Shown here one piece after another: positions 8,716 to 18,200 of a stretch of DNA of 64,000 nucleotides. The DNA is taken from positions 166,602 through 230,601 of the forward strand of contig NZ_JAQIYM010000013.1 in NCBI RefSeq assembly GCF_028823535.1, given 5' to 3'. Position numbers and translations under genes: made by a program. The notes beneath the pieces are model-generated. The model saw only the letters and a list, made by a program, of their open reading frames with translations. It ran no database searches and had not been told where the DNA came from. Every line of letters begins with the position of its first letter. Position 1 is the stretch's first letter. Source of the DNA: Pseudomonas serbica (GTDB lineage: Bacteria > Pseudomonadota > Gammaproteobacteria > Pseudomonadales > Pseudomonadaceae).

Positions 8716-10164
8716 TCATGGGCCTTTAGCCTGGGACAAAGGCCTGGCCACCTGCTCCAACGCCCGACGCTCAGCCGCCACGCCCCACACCGCTTGCACC
8801 AGCGCCGCCACACACATCAGCGCCGCGCCGATCAGATAACCGATCAACAGACTGCTGCGCTGCTGGGTCTGGATCAGTTGGCCAAACAGCATCGGCCCAA
8901 TGATGCCGCCCAGGCCCGTGCCAAACGCATAGAACACGGCGATGGCCAGGGCGCGGATTTCCAGTGGGAAGGTTTCTGCAACGGTCAGGTAGGCCGAGCT
9001 GGCCGCCGCAGAAGCGAAAAAGAAGATCACCATCCATGCCGCGGCTTGCTGGGTAACATCCAGCCAACCCTGCTGGAAGGCATAGCCACTGAGCGCCAGC
9101 AGAACTCCCGATGTCGCGTAGGTGAAGCTGATCATCACCCGTCGGCCGATCAGGTCGAACAGACGCCCAAGCAGCAGCGGCCCGCAGAAATTGCCCAGTG
9201 CCAGGGGCAAGACGTACCAACCGACCTGCTCGGCGGGCACCTGGTAAAAATCGGTGAGCACCAGCGCATAGGTGAAGAAGATCGCGTTGTAGAAAAAGGC
9301 CTGCGCGGCCATCAGGGTCATCCCCACCAGCGCCCGGCGCCGGAAGCTGACGAACAGGGTATGGAAGATCTCCGCCAGCGGCGTATGGTCCCGCGCGTGC
9401 AGGCGCAGGGGTTGATGGGTTACGGCCGGCAACTCATGGTCTTGTTCGCGCAGACGCGCTTCGATGCCTTCGACGATGAGTTGCGCTTCATCGTGTCGAC
9501 CATGGATCAGCAGCCAGCGCGGGCTTTCCGGTAGCCACAGGCGCATCACCAGGATCACCAGGCCCAGCATGGCACCGATGCCAAAGCACAGGCGCCAGCC
9601 CAGGTCGCCGCCGACCACCTGCGGGTCCAGCAGGACGATGGCTCCGCCGGCGCCCAGCGCGGCGCCTAACCAAAAGGTACCGTTGATGGTCAGGTCGACC
9701 CAGCCGCGGTAGCGTGCCGGGGTGAATTCCTGGATGGTCGAATTGATCGCCGTGTATTCGCCCCCGATGCCCATGCCCGTCAAGAAGCGCAGCAGCAGGA
9801 AGCTTTCCAGGTTGAAGGAGAACGCCGTGGCCGCCGTGGCGCCCACGTACAGCCATAAGGTGATGAAGAACAATTTGCGCCGCCCCAGGCGATCGGTCAG
9901 CCAGCCGAACAGCAGCGCGCCGATCACCGCGCCGGCAATATAGATGCCGCCGGCCAGGCCGATATCGAAGTTGCTCATGCGCAGGTCGGGGCTGTTTTTC
10001 AGCGCGCCGGACACCGAGCCAGCCAGCGTCACTTCCAGGCCGTCGAGCAACCAGGTGATGCCCAGCGCGACCACCAGCAGGGTATGAAAGCGGCCCCACG
10101 GCAAGCGGTCCAGGCGGGCTGGAAGATCGGTTTCGAATATCGTGCCGGCTTGTTGGTGGGTCAT
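8716..10164 (-). CDS. MFS transporter, sugar/organic-acid porter-like
   Basis: About 482 residues with 12 predicted transmembrane helices. Signature MFS loops are seen: DRLGRRKLFF between helices 2 and 3, RFLTGMGIGGEYTA in helix 4/5, PESPRWLL after helix 6, and DLIGRRVMI in the second half. The PESPRWL motif points to the sugar-porter or AAHS-like branches of the superfamily. It sits in the inner membrane and probably couples solute uptake to the proton gradient. A GTG two codons upstream is an alternative start; no strong ribosome-binding site is seen at either. A REP element lies between it and the next gene. Confidence 0.87.
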   Translation of the reverse strand: MTHQQAGTIFETDLPARLDRLPWGRFHTLLVVALGITWLLDGLEVTLAGSVSGALKNSPDLRMSNFDIGLAGGIYIAGAVIGALLFGWLTDRLGRRKLFFITLWLYVGATAATAFSFNLESFLLLRFLTGMGIGGEYTAINSTIQEFTPARYRGWVDLTINGTFWLGAALGAGGAIVLLDPQVVGGDLGWRLCFGIGAMLGLVILVMRLWLPESPRWLLIHGRHDEAQLIVEGIEARLREQDHELPAVTHQPLRLHARDHTPLAEIFHTLFVSFRRRALVGMTLMAAQAFFYNAIFFTYALVLTDFYQVPAEQVGWYVLPLALGNFCGPLLLGRLFDLIGRRVMISFTYATSGVLLALSGYAFQQGWLDVTQQAAAWMVIFFFASAAASSAYLTVAETFPLEIRALAIAVFYAFGTGLGGIIGPMLFGQLIQTQQRSSLLIGYLIGAALMCVAALVQAVWGVAAERRALEQVARPLSQAKGP

Positions 10165-10266
10165 CGCCACAACGGGTCATGTGCAGTGCGTTGTGAGTTA
10201 GGAGTCAGCCCCAGGATCGGGAGTTCAAAATTCCACTGCCGCACAAGGCAGGGGCAGGATTGATTC

Positions 10267-10332
10267 TGTAAAGGCTGGCTTGCCAGCGATGGCGATCCCA
10301 ACGACGCCATCGCCGGCAAACCGGCTCCTGCA
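10267..10332. repeat. REP doublet (REPIN-like)
   Basis: Two inverted Pseudomonas REP cores face each other: GGCTGGCTTGCCAGCGATGG and CATCGCCGGCAAACCGGCTC, about 16 bp apart. They can fold into a long hairpin. It lies just downstream of the alpha/beta hydrolase stop and upstream of the MFS gene. The same combination of REP followed by the hydrolase 3' end recurs as a remnant near 30480-30590. Confidence 0.8.
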
Positions 10333-10344
10333 GATCCGTGTTGC

Positions 10345-11175
10345 TTAACTTCTGACGAAAGCCAGCAGGTCGGCGTTGATGGTATCGGCGTGGGTGGTCG
10401 GCATGCCGTGGGGGTAGCCGGAGTAGGTTTTCAGCGTGCCGTTTTGCAACAGCTTGGCTGACAACGGCCCGGAGTCTTCATAAGGCACGATCTGGTCATC
10501 ATCGCCATGCATCACCAGCACCGGGATCGTGATGCTCTTCAGATCCTCGGTGAAGTCGGTCTGGGAGAAGGCCACGATCCCGTCGTAATGGGCAATGGCA
10601 CAGCCCATCATGCCTTGTCGCCACCAGTTCTGGATGTTGCCCTCGGACGGTTTCGCACCCGGGCGGTTATACCCGTAGAAAGGCCCCGCCGGAATGTCAC
10701 GGTAGAATTGTGCGCGGTTGGCCTTGAGCTGCGCCTGCAGGTCATCGAACACCGACTTGGGCAAGCCGCCCGGATTGCCTGGGGTTTGCACCATCAAAGG
10801 TGGCACGGCGCTGATGATGACCGCCTTCGACACGCGGCTTTCGCCGTGGCGGGCAATGTAATGGATGACTTCCCCACCGCCGGTGGAGTGCCCCACATGC
10901 ACGGCCCCGTTCACGCCAAGATGGTCGACCACGGCGGCGACGTCATCGGCATAGTGATCCATGTCGTGCCCATCCCATACCTGACTGGAGCGCCCATGGC
11001 CGCGCCGGTCGTGGGCAATCACCCGGTAGCCGTTCGCCAGGAAAAACAGCATCTGGGCATCCCAGTCGTCGGCACTCAATGGCCATCCGTGATGAAACCA
11101 GATCACCGGGGCATCGCGCGGCCCCCAATCCTTGTAAAAGATCTCGACACCGTCCTGCGTTGTGACATACCCCAT
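10345..11175 (-). CDS. Alpha/beta hydrolase (non-haem chloroperoxidase/arylesterase type)
   Basis: 276 residues. The nucleophile elbow is GHSTGG, the oxyanion region is FHHGWPLSADDWD, the acid lies in VMHGDDDQIVPYE and the histidine in YPHGMPTTHAD. This set matches the cofactor-free haloperoxidase/arylesterase group of alpha/beta hydrolases, which hydrolyse esters or lactones and can form peracids. The ATG follows GAGGAGACG at good spacing. No signal peptide, so cytoplasmic. It looks monocistronic. A decayed copy of its 3' end is found at 30514-30590, suggesting that a second paralogue once existed in this region. Confidence 0.9.
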   Translation of the reverse strand: MGYVTTQDGVEIFYKDWGPRDAPVIWFHHGWPLSADDWDAQMLFFLANGYRVIAHDRRGHGRSSQVWDGHDMDHYADDVAAVVDHLGVNGAVHVGHSTGGGEVIHYIARHGESRVSKAVIISAVPPLMVQTPGNPGGLPKSVFDDLQAQLKANRAQFYRDIPAGPFYGYNRPGAKPSEGNIQNWWRQGMMGCAIAHYDGIVAFSQTDFTEDLKSITIPVLVMHGDDDQIVPYEDSGPLSAKLLQNGTLKTYSGYPHGMPTTHADTINADLLAFVRS

Positions 11176-11572
11176 GTTCGCGTCTCCTCAATGAAAGGTT
11201 ACACCGCTTGGCCGCCAAAACACCTTGGGACTAACGACAACTTCAAGGTCAATGGGTTTTGGCTGGAGTGTGAGAATAGGCGAACTGGCGAAAACCGGCA
11301 GATGTTCAAACCATTGAGAATCACGACTGCCGGACAGTCGCTCGATGTGCTCGGCATCGGAAACAATGAATTATGCGTTGCTGCCGACCTCTACTTCCAA
11401 GCACTGCACAGAGAGCGGCTTTCACGAAAATAAGCGAGTCGTTGTTAGTGGGAACCACTATTCCAGCCCCCGCCAAAACCATGATCTGACAGGCCATGTC
11501 GTTCTCGAAATTTCTTTGAATTTTTTCTGACACCGCCACTCCTTTGTCTATGAGCGAATGGAGGGGGATCTC
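11176..11572. other. Intergenic stretch without recognised content
   Basis: About 400 bases between the divergent hydrolase and the small DUF6555-like gene. Short open frames on both strands here have no recognisable protein features. Base composition is more AT-rich than the neighbouring genes, so promoters for both flanking genes are probably here. I see no repeat or clear hairpin. Confidence 0.5.
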
Positions 11573-11824
11573 ATGAACACGGGTCTTTTTGTCATTGAAT
11601 ACAAGCTTCATGGGGAGCCCAAGTCATTCATTATCAGGACGACGATCAAGCGCAGCGCTGATGCATGGCACTGGGCAAGTTGTGATGCAGGAGTGGCACC
11701 CATACCCAAACCGGGAAGGCCGCCGCTTAAGGTCGTCTCCAAGCCTCAAGCCGAGAAGTACGGGATCAGTGACGTGACATGGCGCAAGACAGCAACCTTG
11801 AACTGGACAGAGGTGGCAACTTGA
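11573..11824 (+). CDS. Small conserved protein, DUF6555-like
   Basis: 83 residues. The sequence NTGLFVIEYKLHG, WHWASCDAGVAPIPK and AEKYGISDVTWR resembles a small protein family that I remember as widespread in Pseudomonas (DUF6555); this is recall, not a search. I start at the second ATG because GGAGGGGG sits just before it. No signal peptide or membrane segment. Function is unknown. A second small gene follows 72 bases later on the same strand. Confidence 0.65.
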   Translation: MNTGLFVIEYKLHGEPKSFIIRTTIKRSADAWHWASCDAGVAPIPKPGRPPLKVVSKPQAEKYGISDVTWRKTATLNWTEVAT

Positions 11825-11896
11825 TGAGCAGACTTTTTTACGGCAGGTATTGATGAACTGCCTATTTTGCGAACAAACCAGGTGTCAGGAGGTTTT

Positions 11897-12175
11897 ATGA
11901 GCGCGCAGTCAATTGAGTACCATTTCGAGGTCTACGAGGAGTCTTTCACCAATGCCCCTGTTTGGAGCGTTGAAGCATCAACGCCCTTCCCCGCTGTGTC
12001 GATAGGTGATCGTTTCAATCACGTAGGTCTTGACGTTGCCTGGGGCAGGACGGCCACCGACGAAGAGGAATATCGAGTGGTAGACATCGACCACTATTTT
12101 TCGCAAAGCGAGGGCAAGCTTGCGTACAAGACCATGGTGAAACTGATGCTGAAACACCGCAACCAGATCTATTGA
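11897..12175 (+). CDS. Small hypothetical protein
   Basis: 92 residues from an ATG preceded by an ideal AGGAGG. The protein (MSAQSIEYHFEVYEESF..., with SIGDRFNHVGLDVAW in the middle) is acidic, shows no signal peptide or transmembrane helix and is not a family I recognise. Coding is supported by the ribosome-binding site, normal codon use and the strong terminator about 105 bases downstream. It may form an operon with the preceding small gene. Confidence 0.6.
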   Translation: MSAQSIEYHFEVYEESFTNAPVWSVEASTPFPAVSIGDRFNHVGLDVAWGRTATDEEEYRVVDIDHYFSQSEGKLAYKTMVKLMLKHRNQIY

Positions 12176-12280
12176 GGTTTTCGCTCCCGTTTGGTCAGTG
12201 AACTTCCCAATGACTTTGAAGTGTTCGACTTTGCCAGGCTCGCCCCCTTGTGCTTTGTATTGAGTGAGGCCAGATCACTG

Positions 12281-12309
12281 AGAAGCCTGCCACACGGCAG
12301 GCTTCTTTT
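12281..12309. terminator. Intrinsic terminator between convergent genes
   Basis: An 11-bp perfect stem, AGAAGCCTGCC / GGCAGGCTTCT, with an ACAC loop, followed by a T-run on the plus strand. It separates the small-protein gene (plus) from the convergent lipase-like gene (minus) and probably serves the plus-strand transcript best. Confidence 0.85.
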
Positions 12310-12315
12310 GGGGGC

Positions 12316-13335
12316 TCAGTTCAGATGCGTTTTGAGCTCCAGTGCTGCCTGACGCACCGCAGCCTTGACCTCGGGAATCGAACTCAGCGGATTGAGCAGG
12401 CCGAAGTCATGGATCATGCCGTTGTAGCGCACTGAGGTGACCGGCACACCCGCCGCATCCAGATGGCGGGCATAACCTTCACCTTCATCACGCAATACAT
12501 CGAACTCGGCTGTTTGCACCAGGGCTGCCGGCAGCCCTTCAAGTTGTTCGGCGCTGGCGTTGAGCGGTGAGGCGTGAATCTGTGCGCGCTCGGCCGGGTG
12601 GGTGGTGTAGTTGTCCCAGAACCACTGCATCATGCCCTTCGTCAGGAAGTGGCCCTCGGCAAATTGCTGATACGAGCCACTGTCGAAGCCGGCATTGGTC
12701 ACCGGCCACATCAGTAACTGAAAGCGCAGGGCGGGGGCTTTCTGTTCCTTGGCCATCAGCGCCACGACCGCCGCCATATTACCGCCGACACTGTTGCCGG
12801 CTACCGCCAGCCGCTTACCGTCGACACCGATGTCCTTGCCATGTTCGGCCACCCAGCGGGTCGCGGCATAGGCCTGATTGATCGCGGTCGGGTACTGCGC
12901 CTCTGGGGACGGCGTGTAATCGACGTACACCGCGACGGCACCGGAGCCAACCACCAGGTCGCGAATCAGGCGTTGGTGAGTTGGGAAGTCGCCCAAGACC
13001 CAGCCACCGCCATGAAAAAACATGAACACCGGCAACTCACCCTTGACCTTGGCCGGGCGGACGACTTTCAGCTTGATGATTTGCTCTCCCACCGCGATTG
13101 AGCGGTCGCTGACTTCGACCCCGGACAGATCAACCTTCACCGAGGCCTGTGCACCGGTCAGAACCGCACGGGCGTCCTTCGGGCTCAGTTGCTCCAGCGG
13201 TTTTCCGCCACCGGCCGCCAGGGCTTCAAGGAAGGCTTGGGTATTGTGCTCGACGCCAGGGCTGCCTGCGGCAAAGGCATTGTCCAGGGAAAGAGCCAAG
13301 AGGGTGGTGGCCAGAGTTTTCTGGATGGTGCCCAT
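12316..13335 (-). CDS. Secreted/periplasmic alpha/beta hydrolase, HSL-type esterase
   Basis: 339 residues. An N-terminal signal peptide (ATTLLALSLDNAFAA, cleavage near residue 22) is followed by the hormone-sensitive-lipase hallmarks: the oxyanion motif HGGGW, the nucleophile elbow GNSVGG, an acidic residue in TAEFDVLRDEG and the histidine in MIHDFGLL. Enzymes of this group hydrolyse short-chain esters. AAGGA precedes the ATG. A gene for a secreted metallo-hydrolase lies 81 bases upstream on the same strand, and the two could be co-transcribed. The substrate is unknown. Confidence 0.88.
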   Translation of the reverse strand: MGTIQKTLATTLLALSLDNAFAAGSPGVEHNTQAFLEALAAGGGKPLEQLSPKDARAVLTGAQASVKVDLSGVEVSDRSIAVGEQIIKLKVVRPAKVKGELPVFMFFHGGGWVLGDFPTHQRLIRDLVVGSGAVAVYVDYTPSPEAQYPTAINQAYAATRWVAEHGKDIGVDGKRLAVAGNSVGGNMAAVVALMAKEQKAPALRFQLLMWPVTNAGFDSGSYQQFAEGHFLTKGMMQWFWDNYTTHPAERAQIHASPLNASAEQLEGLPAALVQTAEFDVLRDEGEGYARHLDAAGVPVTSVRYNGMIHDFGLLNPLSSIPEVKAAVRQAALELKTHLN

Positions 13336-13379
13336 GGGTAATCCTTTTTAGTTGTTTGAGTTTGAATGATCCAACGATG

Positions 13380-13407
13380 GCGCCGGCAAGTTCGGCCGGC
13401 GCTTTTT
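13380..13407 (+). terminator. GC-rich hairpin with T-run
   Basis: Stem GCGCCGGC / GCCGGCGC with a 7-base loop and TTTTT on the plus-strand side. Both flanking genes are on the minus strand, where the trailing sequence is not T-rich, so its strength as a terminator for them is doubtful. It may act as an RNA stability or attenuation hairpin between them. Confidence 0.45.
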
Positions 13408-13416
13408 ATTGATTTG

Positions 13417-14409
13417 TTACTCGATCAGCGGAACGTTGGCGGCTCGTTTGTACGGTCCGTACTCCAACGGCACCCACTCGAAATGCTTGTCCACGGCGCT
13501 GATATGACCGATACCGGGGAACGGCAAGTGCGCGGCCGCCACCCAGGTTTTGCTCGCGGCAGCGGCACTGAACACCTGGTTGCGACTCTTGATCGCTTGC
13601 TGATTGTTGACGTCGAACCCGATCGACACCTCCGGGTGCAGGAACTGCACGGCGAGGTTGTGCACCAGGTCCCCCATGAACAGGATGCTCTGCCCCTGGG
13701 AGGTGAAGCGGTAAGTGCTGCTGCCCGGCGTGTGTACGGTCTCCAGTTGGGCCTCGACCACACCCGGCAAAGGCGACTGACCCGGGGAGAAGGTTTTGAA
13801 GCGCCCCGCAGCGATGTAAGGTGCGGTGGAGTCCTGCGCGATCTTGAAGAAGCCTTTGGCCGCCTCCGCAGCTTTAGCCAGCGCCTGCGGGTCCAGCCAG
13901 TAATCGGCTTCGGCCTTGGCGGCGTACACCGTGGCATTGGCGAAGATCGGCTGCTGCTGACCATCCACCAGACCGCAGACATGATCCAGATGCAGGTGCG
14001 TGCGCAGGATGGCATCGACCTGCTCCGGCTTGTAGCCGGCGGCTTGCATGTTGGCCGAGAGCTGGCCGGCGGTGGCACCGATGCACTGCCCGGCCCCGGT
14101 GTCGACCAGAATCAGTTGTTTGCCCGTATTGATCAGGAAAGCGTTGAACGCCGTCTGCACGCCCGGTGTTTCAATCGCACGACGGGCGAGCAGCGCGCGG
14201 ATCTGACCCTGGCTCATGCCCTGCAGCAGCTTCGGTGAAAGATCGTTGTAACCGTCGAACAGCGCCGTCACTTCGTAATCGCCCACCGCCAACCGGTAGT
14301 AGCCGGGGACCTGAGTGGACTGAATCGGCGCCTGAGCCTGGGCGCCAGCCGAAGTCAGCACCAATGCCAGGCCAAATCCACGCAGTGTGCAAACCAGAGA
14401 ATGCTTCAT
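13417..14409 (-). CDS. Exported MBL-fold metallo-hydrolase
   Basis: 330 residues, with a signal peptide (LRGFGLALVLTSAGAQAQA). The metallo-beta-lactamase zinc motif is THLHLDHVCGL (HxHxDH), with further ligands in FMGDLVHN and AAHLPFPG. Family members include lactonases, alkyl-sulfatase-like and other phosphodiester or ester hydrolases; this one resembles the periplasmic lactonase-like group rather than true beta-lactamases. GGTGAGG precedes the ATG. It is divergent from a short AraC regulator, which may control it, and is followed by the secreted esterase. Confidence 0.87.
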   Translation of the reverse strand: MKHSLVCTLRGFGLALVLTSAGAQAQAPIQSTQVPGYYRLAVGDYEVTALFDGYNDLSPKLLQGMSQGQIRALLARRAIETPGVQTAFNAFLINTGKQLILVDTGAGQCIGATAGQLSANMQAAGYKPEQVDAILRTHLHLDHVCGLVDGQQQPIFANATVYAAKAEADYWLDPQALAKAAEAAKGFFKIAQDSTAPYIAAGRFKTFSPGQSPLPGVVEAQLETVHTPGSSTYRFTSQGQSILFMGDLVHNLAVQFLHPEVSIGFDVNNQQAIKSRNQVFSAAAASKTWVAAAHLPFPGIGHISAVDKHFEWVPLEYGPYKRAANVPLIE

Positions 14410-14707
14410 GCCTCACCTTTGATCGAGTCAGAAAGCGGCTGATCACGTCAGCCGAGTAAACTCGATCATGCACCTGCCCAACACCTTGAAAATTGCAGCG
14501 ATGTGCTAATTTTGCGCAGGGGTATGACACGGCATATGAATGGACGTCGACCATCGGATCTGTCGAAAATCCGCAACGGTTCACCCGCCTGTAGCGGTGT
14601 GCTGTCCAACGCCTGTGACAAGGCTCACTTCATAACTCTTAAGGTTTGCTTAAGGACTTTAAATGTCGCCGGCGGACAGACTTTCCTGAACGATCAGGAG
14701 AGCCACC

Positions 14708-15187
14708 ATGAACCCGCAATCGGTGAATACAAACCATCCATGCCCTGGTGTACGGCCGTTGGGCGCCCTGTCCGGCTGGCAGGAGCACCGGGCCAAGGAA
14801 CTGATGCTGCGTGACATGGGCAGCTGCGTTCGCATCAGCGCGATTGCCGAACACTGCAACCTGTCCCGTAGCCATTTTTCCCGGGCGTTCAAAAAGGTTA
14901 CCGGCCACTCGCCGCAAGGCTGGCTGGTGATGATGAAAATCGAAAAGGCCAAACGCCTGCTGATCTCCTCGATGCCGATCACCGATGTCGTCTATGAATG
15001 CGGTTTCGCGGACCACTCGCATTTCACCCGCACCTTCAGCCGCCTGGAAGGGATAACACCCAAGGCATGGCGCCGGGCCTATGATCAAGCAACGAGCCAC
15101 CCTGCCCCGCCACCCGTAATTGATCGAGACATACCCCACTGGAGCATTCGCGATAGCCTGGTCGACGGGCGAGAACTACACGCGTGA
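14708..15187 (+). CDS. Short AraC-family transcriptional regulator
   Basis: 159 residues, consisting almost only of the double helix-turn-helix DNA-binding domain (about residues 30-130): RISAIAEHCNLSRSHFSRAFK and ITDVVYECGFADHSHFTRTF are the two recognition units. The N-terminal sensing domain of full-length AraC proteins is absent, so it may respond through its own abundance or a partner. CAGGAG precedes the ATG. The divergent metallo-hydrolase/esterase pair is a plausible target. A strong terminator follows. Confidence 0.88.
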   Translation: MNPQSVNTNHPCPGVRPLGALSGWQEHRAKELMLRDMGSCVRISAIAEHCNLSRSHFSRAFKKVTGHSPQGWLVMMKIEKAKRLLISSMPITDVVYECGFADHSHFTRTFSRLEGITPKAWRRAYDQATSHPAPPPVIDRDIPHWSIRDSLVDGRELHA

Positions 15188-15223
15188 AATGATCGAGATC
15201 AACTAAAACGAACGCCTCCCCTT

Positions 15224-15245
15224 GGCCGCTCATGCGGCCTTTTTT
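15224..15245. terminator. Intrinsic terminator between convergent genes
   Basis: GGCCGC / GCGGCC stem with a TCAT loop followed by six T on the plus strand. It terminates the AraC regulator transcript; its T-run abuts the stop codon of the convergent sensor kinase gene. Confidence 0.85.
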
Positions 15246-18200
15246 CATCCGGCGCTGGCCGGTGCCAGGGGCAGGTTGAAGCAAATCCGTGCGCCCTGCT
15301 CGCTGTCCTGAACCACCAGTGTCCCGCCGTGTGCACCGATCACCGACCTGCAGATGGCCAGTCCCATCCCCATGCCGCTGCCTTTGGTGGTGTAGAACGC
15401 ATCGAAAATCTGCTCGCGCTGGTGAGCATCAATTCCGGGGCCATTGTCCTGGAAGCAGACCTGGACATGTGCGTCCTTTACAACAGAGCCGATGATGATG
15501 CGTCCATCGGACAACCCTGCTCCGGCGATGGCCTCCAGCGCATTGGTAATCAGGTTGAACACCACCTGCTGGATCTGCACCTCGTCCGCCGGCACCTGGC
15601 ATTGCGCATCGAGCCGGGTTTCCAGGCGCACTTTGCGGTTAGCCAGGTCGGTGGCGCTCAAGCGCACGACCTCTGCGATCAAGCTGTCTATTTGTACCGG
15701 CAACCGCTGCAACGGCGCCTGCTTGGCGAGAACGCGAAGCGCCTGGACAATGTCCGCGGCGCGGGCGCTGTCTGAGTGAATGTCTTCCAGCCCCTGAATC
15801 GCCTCCTCCAGATCGGGCTGATCACGCTTGAGCCAACGCAGGCTGGCCGAGGCATTGGACACGATGCCCAGCAGCGGCTGGCTGATTTCGTGGGCAATCG
15901 AAGCAGAAAGCTCGCCCATGACCTTGAGGTGCGAGCTACGCGCCAGTTCCGCGCGGGAGCTGCGCAAGTCCGCCTCCATTTGCGCGTGTAGCCGGTTATC
16001 CTCGACCAGCTGTTCATACAGCTTGGCGGTTTGCAGTGACACGGCGGCCTGAGAGGCGAGAATTTCCAGCATGGTCAGGCGCTGGGCGTTGAACAGTTTG
16101 GGGACCAGGCTATTTTCCAGATAGACCAAGCCGATCAACAGGCCTTGTTTGAGCAACGGCAGGCATAACACCGACCGCACCTGGCGCTGTTGCAGATCGG
16201 TGCTGTAGGCCTCGGGACAATCGGCCTGGGCGTCGTCGAGCACCAGGGTCGTGCGCGTGCGCATCGTGGCGTTGAGCACCGAGGCCGGCGCCATCAGTTC
16301 GAGCGGTTGCGCGCAGGCCAGAGTGACCCGCACATTGCCGGCTTCGACCGAAGCCGTCGCAGCCAGTTGCAGTTCGGCGCCGCTGACCATCATCAGCATG
16401 CCATTGTCGGCACCGGCCTGAATCATCAAGTGATTCATCAGGGTTTCGACCAGTCGCTCGAGCAGAACCTCCTGCGACAGTGCTCGCGCCGCTTCGATCC
16501 CCACTTCAAGATCGAGGCGGACCTGAGTCATGGGCCGGACCGGTTCAAACGATGGCTGCGCACTCAGGAACGGGTGCAAGGTTTCCAATAGGTGTGCCTT
16601 GCTGTTGGCGCCCCACTGGTTGTAGCAATCGCGCGCGACACGCAGGTGGTGGTTGGCACCCGACACCAGCCCGTTGGTTAGGCAGATATCGGCCAGCTGT
16701 TCATGGGCCAGCGCCTGCTCATGGATGAAACCTGCCGCCGCCGCAGCGATCTGAGACTGATCGAAACAGCGGATGGCTTCCAGCTCCTGACCGCGCAAAC
16801 GGGCGATGACACCCTCGATCAGCAGCAGTTTATTGCGGAAGGTTATCGGGTTGAGTTCGATCCACGGCAGGAACCGCAGGCGTTGCCGCTCAAGTTTTTC
16901 CAGTTTTGCCGCCACCTCGCCCGGCGCTTGCGCACTCCCCAGCGCCAGGCTGTAGAACAGGTAGTAATCGGCGAGATTGATATGCGCCGGAATGGACCAG
17001 GCGAGCGCGGCGGCTTCTTCGAAACGTCTTAATGCGTAAGGGATATCGCCAAAATAAAACGCCGACATGCCTGAATACAGCCACGACCAGAACAGCGTCG
17101 GCTGCGATACACGGGTACGGTCGATGGGGCCGAAACGGTCATGTTCGACGCCATCCAGTTCGGCCAACGGCCGATGCAGGCGCCCGTCACGCAGATCGGT
17201 GGCGAAGGCCTGTTGCGCCAGCAGGATACGCTCGATATCGATGTAGTGAAATTGCCGCACCCACGCCAATCCATGCTCCAGTTCGCTCAACACCCCTGGC
17301 AAGGGTTCGCCCATGAACAGCAGGTCGGAACCGATGTGGTTGCAGGCGTAGCAGGACATGCCCAGGTCGCCGCCAGCCTGGCCGCACTCGAATGCGGCGA
17401 AGGCCTTCTGTCGAGCGTACGCCATCGGTCGCGTCCACGGGCTGACCTGATCGAGCGCCACCAGCGTGCCTGTGCGCCCTGCTTCGTAGCCGTGCTTGTC
17501 GGTGAGTTCAAGCGCCACTTCGGCGAAGGCCTGCCCGTCCACATATTCGCCATAGCGTTCGGCAATCATCACGCCAAACCAGGCAAAACCGTAACCGCTG
17601 CTTGGCGTGGTGCCATGCAACAGTGTGAGTTCGACCATTTTTGCCAGATGCAGAAAACGAATGTCGTCGTCGACGAAGAACGAAGAAATCAACGTACTGA
17701 GCAGCTCCATGGCCGCTTCGACAGACGGGTCATCGGCCTTGGGCAGATGCACCAGATCGGCGATGCGGCGCGCGCCGACAAAGTCGCGAACCTGGGTAAA
17801 TGCCAGGGTCAAATCGTTCTGCGAGGGCCTGCGCTGAAGGGGAATATCCAGCAAGGCCAGACCGCTCAACGCCTCGGTGATCGCCCCCTCGTAATCGGAG
17901 TGCAGCGTGCGCAAGGTGGCCCGTAACCGATAGGTCTTCGCGCGGTCGAGCACTGTGGTGGCCTGGGCCAGGCACTCGTCGAGGCGGCACTGGGCGCCTT
18001 CCAGGTCGGCCAGGAGCATGTCGCACTCGGCAGCCAGCCATTGGGTGGCAAACGCCTGGCTGTAGAGGCTTGACCAACCTGTCTGGCCGAGCAGACGCTC
18101 GGCCGTGCGAAGATAGCCCATGGCCTGCTCGACAGCGGCGGTGTCGCGGGCGCGTTCGGCGGCCTCGACCAACAGCTCGACGAACGCGGCGCGGCGATGC

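Noticed and set aside
11321..11611. Frames on both strands in the gap before the DUF6555-like gene
   Set aside because: No ribosome-binding site, no recognisable motif and codon use unlike neighbours.
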